From positions 1 through 64,000 of the forward strand of contig NZ_JAJUFE010000010.1 of assembly GCF_029263785.1 (NCBI RefSeq): 64,000 nt of DNA, given 5' to 3'. Shown here piece by piece: positions 1 to 9,080 of this stretch (the stretch's first letter is position 1; the number at the start of each line of letters is the position of its first letter). A program made the translations under genes and the position numbers. Origin of the DNA: Pusillimonas sp. (GTDB taxonomy: Bacteria; Pseudomonadota; Gammaproteobacteria; Burkholderiales; Burkholderiaceae_B). The notes beneath the pieces are model-generated. The model had not been told where the DNA came from. It worked only from the letters and a program-made list of their open reading frames with translations, and did not search any database.

Positions 1-1
1 G

Positions 2-577
2 CCCCGGACGGATACCAAGTCTGATTATCTTGTTGGAGCTACCGCCGCGCTGACTGACAAACTTGATCTACGGTTCGACGCACAGTTCAATCCGGAATCA
101 CGAGACCGCAACCGCATGTCTGCCGGTGTGCGGTGGCGGCCCCAGCGCCTGGCGATGCTTGCGGCGAATTACCGCTATGAACGCGACCCCAGCCAGATCA
201 TCAACCCTGACATCGTTCATTCGCCGACGTACATTGATCGAAGCAAAGAGCAGGTGTCGGTGTATGGTCAATGGCCACTGCATAAAAAGCTCTATGCCTT
301 GGGCCGGCTGGATTATTCATTGCAGGAAAAGCGCTCTACCCAGTCGATATGGGGACTGGAATACCGGGGAGATTGCTGTTGGGCCGCGCGGGTTGTTTAC
401 CAACGCTATGCCGTATCACAACAAGACACCAACACTGCTGTTTTCTTCCAGCTTGAATTAAGCGGGTTGGGCTCGTTGGGCACCGACCCGATGGGAACCT
501 TGTCGCGAAATATTTATGGCTATCAGCCGGTATCCCAACCCATACCCGAAAAAACCACCTTCGAGAGGTACGAATAA
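2..577 (+). CDS. lptD: LPS-assembly protein LptD, C-terminal part (5' end outside window)
   Basis: This is the last 191 codons of an outer-membrane beta-barrel protein. LptD, with the lipoprotein LptE, inserts lipopolysaccharide into the outer leaflet of the outer membrane. The visible part shows alternating amphipathic strands typical of the barrel, such as DLRFDAQFNPESRDR, MLAANYRYERDP and KLYALGRLDYSL, and a conserved late segment IWGLEYRGDCCWAARVVYQR whose paired Cys matches the C-terminal cysteines of LptD. Its TAA stop overlaps the surA ATG by one base (TAATG), so the two are translationally linked, as expected because SurA chaperones LptD folding. The identity rests on sequence pattern plus the lptD-surA order. 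Confidence 0.93.
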   Translation, partial: PRTDTKSDYLVGATAALTDKLDLRFDAQFNPESRDRNRMSAGVRWRPQRLAMLAANYRYERDPSQIINPDIVHSPTYIDRSKEQVSVYGQWPLHKKLYALGRLDYSLQEKRSTQSIWGLEYRGDCCWAARVVYQRYAVSQQDTNTAVFFQLELSGLGSLGTDPMGTLSRNIYGYQPVSQPIPEKTTFERYE

Positions 578-2031
578 TGCGTAGTCAGCACATTGCCCGC
601 CGGCTCGCGTCCTTGCTGCTTGTGTTTGGCATGGCGTCTCCGGTTGCCGCGCAACCCCGTTCGGGCGCCCAGTCCCCGTCTGATGCCCCCGCATCGCAGG
701 TCGTGGACGGTATTGCAGCCGTGGTCAATAATCAGGTCATTACCTTGCGTCAGGTGGATGCGGAAGCCAAGCTAGCGCAGCAGCAGCTTGAGCGTCAGAA
801 AATAGCGGTACCCGATTCAGACGTATTGCGCAGGCAAGTGCTGCAACGGATGATCATGGACGAATTGTTGCGCCAGGAAGCCAAGCGGCTAAACATCGAA
901 GTCACCGAAGCCACTGCGCGGCAGGCTGCCCAGACGATTGCCCAGCGCAACAATATAAGCGTCGACCAATTGCGCGCCGAAATTGAGCGGTCCGGTGTGC
1001 CGTGGTCCGTTTACCTCAAAGAGCTGCGGCATGAAGTGCTGGTCGATCAAATCCGCCAGCGAACGGTAGATCGCAATATCTTCATCTCTGATGCCGATGT
1101 GGATGCCTTCCTCAAGACGCAACAGCGCCAATCAGGCTTGTCATCCCTGGCGCAGCCCAGCCAGACGCAACAGTCTGCGCCGCGCGTGCTGGGTCTGGCG
1201 CAGATCCTGGTCGCGGTGCCCGAAGGAGCGCCAAGTTCCGAGGTTCAGCGCCTCAGAGCCAAGGCAGAGGAGATTCTGTCGCGCCTGCGAGGTGGTGCTG
1301 ACTTTGCTGCTGTTGCTGCAGCTTCGTCGGATGCCCCGGAAGCGCTTCAGGGCGGAGAGTTGGGAGTGCGTCCCCCCGAAGGATGGCCCGACCTGTTTTT
1401 GACTGCAACGCAGAACGTACCGACGGGTGGTATCAGTGACATCATCCAAAGCGGCAACGGCTTCCACATCCTGAGGGTGCTGACCCGCGGTGAGGAACAA
1501 CAACCCGCGGCACAAAGGCCTGCACCGGATCCACGTCAGGCTTCCCCAATGCCCGACGGTCCGATGATGGTGACTCAGACGCGCGCCAGCCACATCCTTC
1601 TCAAGATCACGCCGGCCATGACCGAGGAGCGTGGTCTGGAACGCATGCGGCAACTGCGTCAGCGCATTGAAATGGGCGAGAGCTTCGAAGAACTGGCACG
1701 ACTTTATTCGGAAGACGTCACGGCGCCCCAGGGCGGCGATCTGGGCTGGTTGAGCCCGGGCGAGACGGTACCGGCATTCGAGCAGGCCATGAATGCTTTG
1801 CAGCCTGGCCAAGTCAGTGAACCGGTGTTGTCGCAGTTCGGATGGCATTTGATTCGCGTGGACGAACGACGTGAGAAGGACATGGAAGATGAGTACCGGC
1901 GCATGCAGGCGCGTCAGATTCTATTCCAGCGTCGTGTCGAGCCCGCGTTCGAAGACTGGCTCAATCAGCTACGGGGTCAGGCTTATATCGACAACAGGCT
2001 GGATCCGCAGTCCAGTCGTCGCCCGCGTTAG
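577..2031 (+). CDS. surA: Periplasmic chaperone and peptidyl-prolyl isomerase SurA
   Basis: A 484-residue periplasmic chaperone that escorts unfolded outer-membrane proteins to the BAM complex. It begins with a Sec signal peptide (about residues 1-26, cleaved after VAA), followed by the SurA N-terminal domain ([15 protein letters not shown] onward). Two parvulin domains follow, at about residues 204-301 ([11 protein letters not shown]...GFHILRVL) and 333-432 ([11 protein letters not shown]...[11 protein letters not shown]). It is about 50 residues longer than the E. coli protein, because of a Pro/Gln-rich linker between the two parvulin domains and an insertion before the first. The first parvulin domain is divergent and may be inactive as an isomerase, as in E. 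coli. It overlaps lptD by one base and precedes rsmA by 7 nt; pdxA, which lies between surA and rsmA in enterics, is absent. Confidence 0.97.
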   Translation: MRSQHIARRLASLLLVFGMASPVAAQPRSGAQSPSDAPASQVVDGIAAVVNNQVITLRQVDAEAKLAQQQLERQKIAVPDSDVLRRQVLQRMIMDELLRQEAKRLNIEVTEATARQAAQTIAQRNNISVDQLRAEIERSGVPWSVYLKELRHEVLVDQIRQRTVDRNIFISDADVDAFLKTQQRQSGLSSLAQPSQTQQSAPRVLGLAQILVAVPEGAPSSEVQRLRAKAEEILSRLRGGADFAAVAAASSDAPEALQGGELGVRPPEGWPDLFLTATQNVPTGGISDIIQSGNGFHILRVLTRGEEQQPAAQRPAPDPRQASPMPDGPMMVTQTRASHILLKITPAMTEERGLERMRQLRQRIEMGESFEELARLYSEDVTAPQGGDLGWLSPGETVPAFEQAMNALQPGQVSEPVLSQFGWHLIRVDERREKDMEDEYRRMQARQILFQRRVEPAFEDWLNQLRGQAYIDNRLDPQSSRRPR

Positions 2032-2038
2032 GATCTTC

Positions 2039-2818
2039 ATGGCGCACCATCACGCTCGCAAGCGTTTCGGTCAACACTTTCTGGTCGATGAAGGAGTGAT
2101 CGACGCCATCGTCAGAGCCATATCACCAAAACGCGCCGATAACGTTGTCGAGATTGGTCCGGGTCTGTCGGCCCTGACCAGACCCTTGCTGAACGCCCTG
2201 GACCATCTGACTGTCGTCGAAATTGATCGCGACCTGGTGGCGCGCTTGCGTAACACCTATAGTTCCCAGCGCCTCACCGTTGTAGAGTCCGACGTGCTGG
2301 AAGTGGATTTTTCGACGCTGGGTGCCGGCTTGCGAGTCGTAGGAAACCTGCCCTACAACATATCCAGCCCCTTGCTGTTTCACTTGATGCCGTGGGCCGA
2401 TCAGGTGATTGATCAGCACTTCATGCTTCAGCGCGAAGTGATCGACCGCATGGTGGCAAAGCCATCTACCTCGGAGTACGGACGTCTTTCTGTGATGCTG
2501 CAGTCCCGGTATGACATGGAAAAATTGTTCGATGTGCCGCCCGAGGCGTTTGATCCCCCGCCAAGAGTCGTGTCAGCCGTGGTTCGAATGATCCCGCTTC
2601 CCGCTGACCGGGCGCGTGCGCACGATGAGGCGTTTTTCTCACAAGTCGTTGCCAGGGCTTTCGCCCAGCGCCGAAAAATGCTTCGCAAAGGCTTGGGCGA
2701 TTGGGCCAGGCACGTCGACTGGGATGTTGTCGGCATCCCGGAAACTGCTCGTGCCGAAGAGCTGTCCGTGGCGCAGTTCATTGCGCTGTCAGACTGCCTG
2801 GGCGCAGCCGCTCTTTAG
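2039..2818 (+). CDS. rsmA: 16S rRNA (adenine1518-N6/adenine1519-N6)-dimethyltransferase RsmA (KsgA)
   Basis: A 259-residue S-adenosylmethionine-dependent enzyme that dimethylates two adjacent adenines in the 3' hairpin of 16S rRNA late in 30S assembly. Motifs seen are the N-terminal [11 protein letters not shown] motif I ([10 protein letters not shown]), the acidic loop VVEIDRDL, and the catalytic motif NLPYN. The C-terminal RRKMLRKGL helix is typical of the family. I chose the ATG at 2039, 7 nt after the surA stop. The open frame extends further upstream, but that part would be read inside surA and has no family similarity. The stop codon lies inside the end of the convergent gene (2815-4044), with a 4-nt overlap. 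Confidence 0.97.
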   Translation: MAHHHARKRFGQHFLVDEGVIDAIVRAISPKRADNVVEIGPGLSALTRPLLNALDHLTVVEIDRDLVARLRNTYSSQRLTVVESDVLEVDFSTLGAGLRVVGNLPYNISSPLLFHLMPWADQVIDQHFMLQREVIDRMVAKPSTSEYGRLSVMLQSRYDMEKLFDVPPEAFDPPPRVVSAVVRMIPLPADRARAHDEAFFSQVVARAFAQRRKMLRKGLGDWARHVDWDVVGIPETARAEELSVAQFIALSDCLGAAAL

Positions 2819-4044
2819 CCAAAAAACCAGTAGCACACGCCGATAGCTGCCAGGATGCCGGCCAGATCACTCAACAATGCGCATCCGACGGCATGGCGCG
2901 CACGTTGAATGCCGACGGCGCCAAAATATACCGCCAAGACATAAAAAGTGGTCTCGGTACTGCCTTGCACGGTTGCGGCGAGCAGGGCAGGGAAGCTGTC
3001 CACGCCGAAATGCTGCATGGTTTCGATGAGCATGGCGCGCGCTGCGCTACCTGAAAATGGTTTGGTCAGCGCCGTTGGCATGGCGTCCACGAACCGGGTG
3101 TCGAGTCCGCTTGACGATGCAGCCCAGCGCAAGACATCAAGCAGGGCATCCAGCGCTCCCGAGGCACGCAGCACGCCGATCGCGCATAGCATGGCAACAA
3201 GATAGGGCAGCAGATTCTTCGAAATATCGAAGCCCTCTTTGGCTCCTTCGATGAAGGCCTCATATACCGGGACCTTCTTCCAGTATCCCACCATCAGGAA
3301 TACGGCAATAATGCCAAAAAGCGTGAGATTGCCCATCAGCGAGGACAGGGTGCTGATGGCGGCTGTAGACAATGTTGCCAGCAGTGCCATGAAGCTGCCC
3401 AGAAGCACGACGGCGCCACCCACCCAGGCCAGCACGACCGGATCATGAAGCTTGAGTCGCTGCATGAAGGCGACCGACAGCAGTCCGACTAGCGTTGAGG
3501 CAGATGTGGCAAGAAGAATCGGAAGAAAGACCATGGCAGGGTCGGGGGCGCCCTGTTGAGCCCGATACATGAATATGGTTACAGGCAACAGGGTAAGCGA
3601 CGACGCGTTCAGGACCAGAAACAGGATTTGTGCGTTGGTGGCCGTGCGGGGCTCCGGATTGAGCGTTTGCAAGGAATGCATGGCTCGCAAACCGATGGGG
3701 GTGGCAGCGTTATCTAGTCCCAGGCCATTGGCCGCAAAGTTCAGCGTTATCAATCCTATCGACTCATGTCCTGCCGGTACGCCCGGCATCAGTCGCCGAA
3801 ATAGCGGAGAAAGTATTCTCGACAGTAATTGAATCAGGCCCGCGCCTTCCGCGATGCGCAGAAAACCCAGCCAAAGGGTAAGCGTGCCAAAAAGCAGGAT
3901 CATCAGCTCGACAGACAGCTCGGCCATGTCGAACAGGCTGCCTACGATGCGCGTGAAGACTTCGGGGTCGTTCAGGAAAATCCACTGGTACAGGCCCGCG
4001 ACCAGCGCGATGATGAAGAATGCGAACCACAGTGTATTTAGCAT
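2815..4044 (-). CDS. Nucleoside recognition (Gate) domain membrane protein, fused SpmA-SpmB type
   Basis: A 409-residue polytopic membrane protein that corresponds to the Bacillus spore-maturation proteins SpmA and SpmB joined in one chain. The N-terminal half carries [22 protein letters not shown], a hallmark of the SpmA-like half. The C-terminal half carries [16 protein letters not shown] and [20 protein letters not shown], the SpmB-like half. Each half has several predicted transmembrane helices. The Gate/nucleoside-recognition family name comes from related nucleoside transporters; the substrate in non-sporulating Proteobacteria is not known, so none is assigned. It converges on rsmA with a 4-nt stop-stop overlap, and diverges from the acyl-CoA dehydrogenase gene across 132 bp. 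Confidence 0.85.
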   Translation of the reverse strand: MLNTLWFAFFIIALVAGLYQWIFLNDPEVFTRIVGSLFDMAELSVELMILLFGTLTLWLGFLRIAEGAGLIQLLSRILSPLFRRLMPGVPAGHESIGLITLNFAANGLGLDNAATPIGLRAMHSLQTLNPEPRTATNAQILFLVLNASSLTLLPVTIFMYRAQQGAPDPAMVFLPILLATSASTLVGLLSVAFMQRLKLHDPVVLAWVGGAVVLLGSFMALLATLSTAAISTLSSLMGNLTLFGIIAVFLMVGYWKKVPVYEAFIEGAKEGFDISKNLLPYLVAMLCAIGVLRASGALDALLDVLRWAASSSGLDTRFVDAMPTALTKPFSGSAARAMLIETMQHFGVDSFPALLAATVQGSTETTFYVLAVYFGAVGIQRARHAVGCALLSDLAGILAAIGVCYWFFG

Positions 4045-4176
4045 GAGTCAGGGGCCATCGTGACTGGTGAATGAGCAGTGAAATAACTGGATTGTCGCAG
4101 ACTACGCCTTGTCAGGCATCTTTATGGCGATGGTATTGTTGGATAATGGCTCATACGCTTTTAGTCGAGGTGCTTC

Positions 4177-6399
4177 ATGGATTTGGACTGGAAACACTGG
4201 CGTCGCAGGTGGTTGTCAGATCCCTTGTTCCGCATGGCACAAAAAGCCATGCCCAGGCTTTCTGTCACAGAACAAGAGGCCATCCAGGCCGGCGATGTCT
4301 GGTGGGACGCTGAGCTCTTTTCAGGCTGCCCTGACTGGCAACGCTTCATGGCCATCCCTCCCGCTCGCTTGTCGGACGAAGAGCAGAGTTTTATTGAAGG
4401 TCCTGTGGCACAGCTGTGTGCCATGATCGATGACTGGGATATCTCCTGGAACCGCTACGATCTGCCGCCGGATGTCTGGAGCTTTCTCAAGGAGCATGGT
4501 TTTTTCGGGATGATTATCCCCAAGCAGTATGGGGGTTTGGGCTTTTCTGCATATGCGCATTCCGAAGTGGTTCGCCGGATCTCAGTGCAATCGGTAACCG
4601 TCGCGGTCACGGTTATGGTGCCCAACTCCTTGGGGCCGGGCGAATTGCTGCTGCAGTTCGGAACCAGGGCCCAGCGTGATTACTGGTTGCCGCGATTGGC
4701 TTCGGGCCAGGAAATCCCGTGCTTTGGGCTTACCAGCGCCGAGGCCGGCTCAGATGCCGCCGCCATGACCGATACCGGCATCATCTGCAGGCGCGAAGTG
4801 GATGGTGTCGAGCAACTCGGGATACTGCTCAATTGGCGCAAGCGCTACATAACCTTGAGTCCTGTCGCCACGGTGCTGGGCTTGGCATTCAAGCTCTATG
4901 ACCCAGACCATCTGGTGGGAAAGCGAACAGACCTGGGCATATCGGTAGCATTGGTGCCGACGAGTCTGCCGGGTATCAGTATCGGCCGGCGCCATCTTCC
5001 GGCGATGCAGGCCTTTCAGAACGGTCCGAACGAAGGTCATGATGTTTTTGTACCGCTTGATGCGTTGATCGGCGGGATCGAAAGAGCCGGGCAAGGGTGG
5101 GTCATGTTGATGAGCGCACTGGCGGCCGGCAGAGGCATTTCGCTGCCGTCCCTGGCGGCAGCTGCCTGCGTGTTTTCGGCACATACTGCTGGTGCCTACG
5201 CACGCGTGCGTAGGCAGTTCGGGGTTCCCATAGGCAAGTTTGAAGGGATTCAGGAAAAGCTGGGCCGTATGGCCGCCAACGCATATCTGGTCGATGCGGC
5301 GCGCCGCTTTACATGCGCGGGTCTGGATATGGGGCACAAGCCCTCGGTCGTGTCAGCCATCATGAAACTGCATGCCACCGAGCGAATGCGCCAGTCGGTC
5401 AACGACGCCATGGACATCCATGCGGGCAAAGCCGTTATCGATGGCCCTGCCAATTATCTGGGCGGCTTATATCGCGCCTTGCCTGTTGGAATTACGGTAG
5501 AGGGCGCCAATATCGTTACGCGCAACCTTATCGTCTTCGGGCAGGGAGCCATTCGTGCCCATCCGTACCTGATGACAGAACTGCGTGCTTTGGCAGACCC
5601 CGATCGCGAAGCGGGTCAAGATGCATTTGACAGCATCATCTGGAAGCATGTTGGGCATAGCACCAAGACCTTGCTGCGCGCCCTGGGGCACGCGTGGACC
5701 GGCGCGCTGTTTGCAAGGGCTCCCCGAAATGTCGGGCGAAGTGCTGCATTCTACCGACGGATCACGCGTTACGCGGCCGCCTTTGCCGTCCTGTCCGAAA
5801 TGACGGTGCTTACGCTTGGGGGCTCTCTCAAGCGTCGTGAGATGTTGTCAGCCAGACTGGGCGACATTCTGGCCGAGTTGTACCTGCTGTCAGCGATGTT
5901 GAAGCGTTGGCACGAGGAGGGGCAGCACGAGCCCGACCTGCCTTTGGTCAAGGTATGCGCCTTCCAGGGCTTTTCGACCATAGAGAAACGGATCGACGAC
6001 ATTGTTCATAATTTCCCGGTTCGATGGTTAGGCAGAGTGCTGCGCCTCCTGATACTGCCGGGTTTTACCCGTGTCCGTCCGCCTACCGATGCAGCCTTGG
6101 CAGCGGGTGCACAGATCCTTCTGGAACCCAGCGAGGCGCGTGAACGTCTGGTGGGGGCGGTGTGGAGCCATTGCACAGGGAAGGCAGTCGAAGAACTTGA
6201 GCTGGCTTTTGATCGTGTCGTCAAAGCACAGCCTCTGATGGACAGCATCCGCCAAAGTGGTGTCAAGGATTGGCGTGTTGCCCACGCGAAAGGGGCGATC
6301 AGTGATTCCCAGGCTCAGGTCTTGGAAGAAGCCGAGCAGGCCGTGACGCAAGTGATACAGGTAGACGACTTTGCCCCCGATGCGTTTGCGCGCACATGA
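4177..6399 (+). CDS. FadE-type acyl-CoA dehydrogenase
   Basis: A 740-residue flavoenzyme of the FadE family, which catalyses the first alpha,beta-dehydrogenation of acyl-CoA in beta-oxidation. Family signatures are FGMIIPKQYGGLGFSAYAHS, MVPNSLGPGELLLQFGT and CFGLTSAEAGSDAAAM (FAD/acyl-CoA binding), QFGVPIGKFEGIQEKLG, and the C-terminal DUF1974-like part with AYLLSAMLKRWHEEGQ-like helices. E. coli FadE is about 814 residues and has an N-terminal membrane segment. This protein lacks that hydrophobic leader, starting MDLDWKHWRRRW, so it may be peripheral or cytosolic. The start has a GAGG ribosome site about 7 nt upstream. No partner thiolase or hydratase is adjacent. The name FadE is by family only; chain-length preference cannot be read. 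Confidence 0.88.
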   Translation: MDLDWKHWRRRWLSDPLFRMAQKAMPRLSVTEQEAIQAGDVWWDAELFSGCPDWQRFMAIPPARLSDEEQSFIEGPVAQLCAMIDDWDISWNRYDLPPDVWSFLKEHGFFGMIIPKQYGGLGFSAYAHSEVVRRISVQSVTVAVTVMVPNSLGPGELLLQFGTRAQRDYWLPRLASGQEIPCFGLTSAEAGSDAAAMTDTGIICRREVDGVEQLGILLNWRKRYITLSPVATVLGLAFKLYDPDHLVGKRTDLGISVALVPTSLPGISIGRRHLPAMQAFQNGPNEGHDVFVPLDALIGGIERAGQGWVMLMSALAAGRGISLPSLAAAACVFSAHTAGAYARVRRQFGVPIGKFEGIQEKLGRMAANAYLVDAARRFTCAGLDMGHKPSVVSAIMKLHATERMRQSVNDAMDIHAGKAVIDGPANYLGGLYRALPVGITVEGANIVTRNLIVFGQGAIRAHPYLMTELRALADPDREAGQDAFDSIIWKHVGHSTKTLLRALGHAWTGALFARAPRNVGRSAAFYRRITRYAAAFAVLSEMTVLTLGGSLKRREMLSARLGDILAELYLLSAMLKRWHEEGQHEPDLPLVKVCAFQGFSTIEKRIDDIVHNFPVRWLGRVLRLLILPGFTRVRPPTDAALAAGAQILLEPSEARERLVGAVWSHCTGKAVEELELAFDRVVKAQPLMDSIRQSGVKDWRVAHAKGAISDSQAQVLEEAEQAVTQVIQVDDFAPDAFART

Positions 6400-6474
6400 C
6401 GTTTCAACTCCCGACCACCTGTCTATCCCGCGAGTGATCAGGACCCGGATCGGGCCAGCATCAGATGACAAGCG

Positions 6475-6496
6475 TCGTATATAGCGGTATATTGCG
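6475..6496 (+). promoter_or_regulatory. Candidate molybdate-responsive operator or promoter of modABC
   Basis: Just before the modA ATG lies TCGTATATAGCGGTATATTG, in which a TATAT core is repeated 11 nt apart (TCGTATAT and CGGTATAT). ModE operators in enterics are built from TATAT-like half-sites, so this could be a ModE-type site. It could equally be an AT-rich -10 region. The arrangement is nearer a direct repeat than the palindrome known for ModE, and no modE gene is seen in the window, so the assignment is tentative. Confidence 0.3.
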
Positions 6497-6498
6497 GC

Positions 6499-7263
6499 AT
6501 GCGTCGTCCCTTTCCAATTCGGTCGGTCTTGGCTAGAGCAGCCCTGCTCATTGTGGGGGGGGTGTTGAGCTGCCGTGTGGCGGCCGGGGAGCTTACCGTA
6601 TCTGCAGCGGCAAGCCTCACAAACGCTTTTCGAGAACTGGCAACGCAATTTGAGGCACGGCATGCCAACATGCAGGTACAGTTGAATTTTGCGGGTTCGG
6701 GCGCGCTGGTGCAGCAAATAGCTTTAGGTGCTCCGGTAGATGTACTGGCTTGCGCAGATGAGGCCACCATGGACCGCGCGCAGCAGCAGGGTCTGATCGA
6801 TGTCACGCAACGACGTGACTTTGCGTCGAACCAGCTTGTCGTCATTGTGCCCAAAGGCGACAAGGCTCCTGGATCCCTGGACGAAATCGCACAACTTGAA
6901 CGGGTCGCCATCGCCAGGCCCGCAAGTGTGCCTGTGGGACGCTATGCGCAAATTGCCTTGGATCAGGCCGGACTCTGGAACGCAATTCAGCCGAGGGTCA
7001 TCGGCGCACAAAGCGCTCGCCAGGTGCTGGATTATGTCGCGCGTGGCGAAGTCGATGCGGGCTTCGTGTATGCCACTGATGCAGCCGCAATGAGCGACAA
7101 GGTCAGCGTGGCATTCATGGTAAGCAGTTCCGGCCCTATTCTGTATCCTGTTGCTCCGGTAAAAGGCAGCTCTGCGCGCGAGGAAGCTGCTCTTTTTATC
7201 GACTTCATTCATTCCCCCGAAGCCCGGGCCGTACTGGCCAAGCACGGCTTTGGCATGCCCTGA
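6499..7263 (+). CDS. modA: Molybdate ABC transporter substrate-binding protein ModA
   Basis: A 254-residue periplasmic binding protein that captures molybdate or tungstate for the ModBC permease. Signatures are LTVSAAASLTNAFRELA (oxyanion-binding Ser near the mature N-terminus), FAGSGALVQQI, GAPVDVLACADEATM, NQLVVIVPKGD and RPASVPVGRYAQIAL, all in the ModA order. The leader contains VLSC, which weakly resembles a lipobox, so the protein could be either a free periplasmic protein or lipid-anchored. The leader codes through a run of eight G (6555-6562). No good Shine-Dalgarno is visible before the ATG. It is followed by modB and modC on the same strand as one transcription unit. Confidence 0.95.
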   Translation: MRRPFPIRSVLARAALLIVGGVLSCRVAAGELTVSAAASLTNAFRELATQFEARHANMQVQLNFAGSGALVQQIALGAPVDVLACADEATMDRAQQQGLIDVTQRRDFASNQLVVIVPKGDKAPGSLDEIAQLERVAIARPASVPVGRYAQIALDQAGLWNAIQPRVIGAQSARQVLDYVARGEVDAGFVYATDAAAMSDKVSVAFMVSSSGPILYPVAPVKGSSAREEAALFIDFIHSPEARAVLAKHGFGMP

Positions 7264-7273
7264 CGGACTGCCC

Positions 7274-7948
7274 ATGGAACAGGCCTGGATTCCATTGGCG
7301 TTGACCCTCAAGGTCGCCGGCTGGGCGACCCTGATCACCATGGTCCTGGGCGTCGCTTTGGGCTACTTGCTGGCGCGTACACGATTTCCCGGAAGAGATC
7401 TGCTGGACGCCGTCTTGACACTTCCGATGGTGCTTCCGCCCACGGTCATCGGCTATTACCTGCTGGTGCTGGTGGGTCGAAACGGACCTGTTGGTGAATG
7501 GTTGCTTGGCACCTTTGGCATCCATCTGATCTTTACGTGGCAGGGCGCAGTATTGGCGGCAGCCATCGTAGCGTTGCCCCTGACATTCAAATCGGCCAGG
7601 GCAGCATTTGAACTGGTGGACCCTCAATATGAGCAGGCGGCGCGCGTGCTCGGAATTGGCGAAGTAGCGATCTTTTTCCGAGTTACCCTGCCCCTGGCCT
7701 GGCGTGGAATCCTTGCCGGTGTACTGCTCTCTTTTGCACGCGCCGCCGGCGAATTCGGCGCGACGCTGATGGTGGCTGGAAGTATTCCCGGTAAGACCCA
7801 GACGCTGTCCATTGCCGTTTACGAAGCGGTTCAGGCCGGTCAGGATGACCTGGCGAATTTCCTGGTGCTGATTACTTCGCTTACCTGTATTGCTGTACTT
7901 TTGGCAGCCGGAAAACTTGTGCCCGGGCGTGTCCCGGAGAGATCTTGA
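7274..7948 (+). CDS. modB: Molybdate ABC transporter permease ModB
   Basis: A 224-residue inner-membrane permease with about five transmembrane helices. The cytoplasmic coupling (EAA) loop is recognisable as EQAARVLGIGEVAIFFRVTLP, followed by RAAGEFGATLMVAGSIPGKT, which is highly conserved in ModB/CysT-type permeases. I chose the ATG at 7274 (MEQAWIPLALTLKV), 10 nt after the modA stop. A TTG at 7250 would add eight residues and overlap modA. It ends one base before the modC start, so translation is probably coupled. Confidence 0.95.
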   Translation: MEQAWIPLALTLKVAGWATLITMVLGVALGYLLARTRFPGRDLLDAVLTLPMVLPPTVIGYYLLVLVGRNGPVGEWLLGTFGIHLIFTWQGAVLAAAIVALPLTFKSARAAFELVDPQYEQAARVLGIGEVAIFFRVTLPLAWRGILAGVLLSFARAAGEFGATLMVAGSIPGKTQTLSIAVYEAVQAGQDDLANFLVLITSLTCIAVLLAAGKLVPGRVPERS

Positions 7949-7949
7949 G

Positions 7950-8648
7950 ATGGCGATGATCTGGGATGTGGATTTGCGGCACCGTTTTCCGGGAAGCACT
8001 CACAGCTTCGAGCTGGACATGCAGTTTCGCAGCAACCGCCGCAGACTGGTTCTGTTCGGCCCGTCGGGTGCGGGCAAGAGCTTGGCCTTGAAGATGATTG
8101 CGGGCCTGATGACGCCCAGCGCCGGTCACGTCCGCCTGGATGGCGATGCCTTGTTTGACAGTATCCAGGGTGTAAACCTGTCACCCCAGCGACGTGGGCT
8201 GGGATATGTGTTTCAGCATTACGCCTTGTTCCCGCATCTGACGGTCTCTCAGAATATCGCTTTCGGCCTGCACCGGGGTCTTGTGAATCCCAGGCGTTCG
8301 GTGCATCTGGACACCGTTTCTCGCTGGATAAAGGTGCTGCATCTGGAGAACGTCGCCAATCAATACCCAGAGGAGCTTTCCGGCGGTCAGCGACAGCGTA
8401 CTGCTTTGGCGCGTGTGCTGGTAACCGAGCCACGTGCGCTATTGCTGGACGAACCTTTTGCAGCGCTGGATCGGCCCTTAAGACGGCGATTGCGGGAGGA
8501 ACTGAACGAACTGCTGTCCCGCCTTGATATCCCGTTATTGCTGATTACCCATGATGAGGACGATGTCCTTACCTTGGCGGATGCAGTCATCCGTGTTGAC
8601 GGGGGGCGGGCAGGCGAGGAATTCGACCCCGCCAACCTGAGTGCGTGA
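7950..8648 (+). CDS. modC: Molybdate ABC transporter ATP-binding protein ModC, short form
   Basis: A 232-residue ABC ATPase that powers molybdate uptake. It shows Walker A GPSGAGKS, the Q-loop in GYVFQHYALFPHLTV, signature LSGGQRQR, Walker B ALLLDEPFAALD and the switch His in LLITHDEDD. E. coli ModC is about 350 residues, with a C-terminal TOBE (Mop) domain that binds molybdate and inhibits transport. This protein ends right after the ATPase core, at FDPANLSA, and nothing TOBE-like follows before gloA. Two start codons are possible, 7950 (MAMIW) and 7956 (MIWDV). The stop faces the stop of gloA, 25 nt away. Confidence 0.92.
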   Translation: MAMIWDVDLRHRFPGSTHSFELDMQFRSNRRRLVLFGPSGAGKSLALKMIAGLMTPSAGHVRLDGDALFDSIQGVNLSPQRRGLGYVFQHYALFPHLTVSQNIAFGLHRGLVNPRRSVHLDTVSRWIKVLHLENVANQYPEELSGGQRQRTALARVLVTEPRALLLDEPFAALDRPLRRRLREELNELLSRLDIPLLLITHDEDDVLTLADAVIRVDGGRAGEEFDPANLSA

Positions 8649-8673
8649 CGATAATGTGCTGATTGGAGAGGTG

Positions 8674-9069
8674 TCAGTCCACCCGACTGTTTGCCTGAAT
8701 CAGTTCTATCTTGTAGCCATCCGGGTCTTCCACGAATGCGATGACTGTCGTGCTGTGCTTCATCGGACCGGCTTCGCGAACCACGTTGCCGCCTTTCTGC
8801 TTTATCTGTTCACAGGCTTTGTACGCATCGTCGACCTCAAGGGCGATATGGCCATAGCCGTTGCCAAGGTCGTACTCGGTGGTGTCCCAGTTATGGGTCA
8901 GTTCGATGACGGCACCCTCGCTCTCGGGCTGGTAGCCGACGAAGGCCAGAGTGAATCTACCCTCGGGGTAATCCTTGCGTCGTAGCAGTTTCATGCCCAG
9001 TACTTCTGTGTAGAAGGCCAGGGATCGTTCGAGATTTCCAACGCGGATCATGGTGTGAAGCAAGCGCAT
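8674..9069 (-). CDS. gloA: Lactoylglutathione lyase (glyoxalase I) GloA
   Basis: A 131-residue metalloenzyme that isomerises the hemithioacetal of methylglyoxal and glutathione to S-lactoylglutathione. All four metal ligands of the Ni-dependent E. coli enzyme are at the same positions here: His5, Glu56, His74 and Glu122 ([27 protein letters not shown]). The start at 9069 follows a strong GGAG site (GGAGAAAAT then ATG). An upstream-extended frame read through the neighbouring gene is rejected. It is the last gene of the minus-strand run that begins at glyQ, 11 nt downstream of the YgjP-like peptidase. Confidence 0.96.
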   Translation of the reverse strand: MRLLHTMIRVGNLERSLAFYTEVLGMKLLRRKDYPEGRFTLAFVGYQPESEGAVIELTHNWDTTEYDLGNGYGHIALEVDDAYKACEQIKQKGGNVVREAGPMKHSTTVIAFVEDPDGYKIELIQANSRVD

Positions 9070-9080
9070 ATTTTCTCCGT

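Noticed and set aside
2815-2818. Possible frameshift from the stop-stop overlap of rsmA and the SpmAB-like gene
   Set aside because: Both proteins end at family-typical positions; convergent overlap is compatible with two intact genes.
6555-6562. Phase-variable poly-G tract in modA
   Set aside because: Eight G in a leader sequence is not long enough to claim phase variation; GGG codons fit Gly-Gly in the signal peptide, and molybdate uptake is not a usual phase-variable trait.
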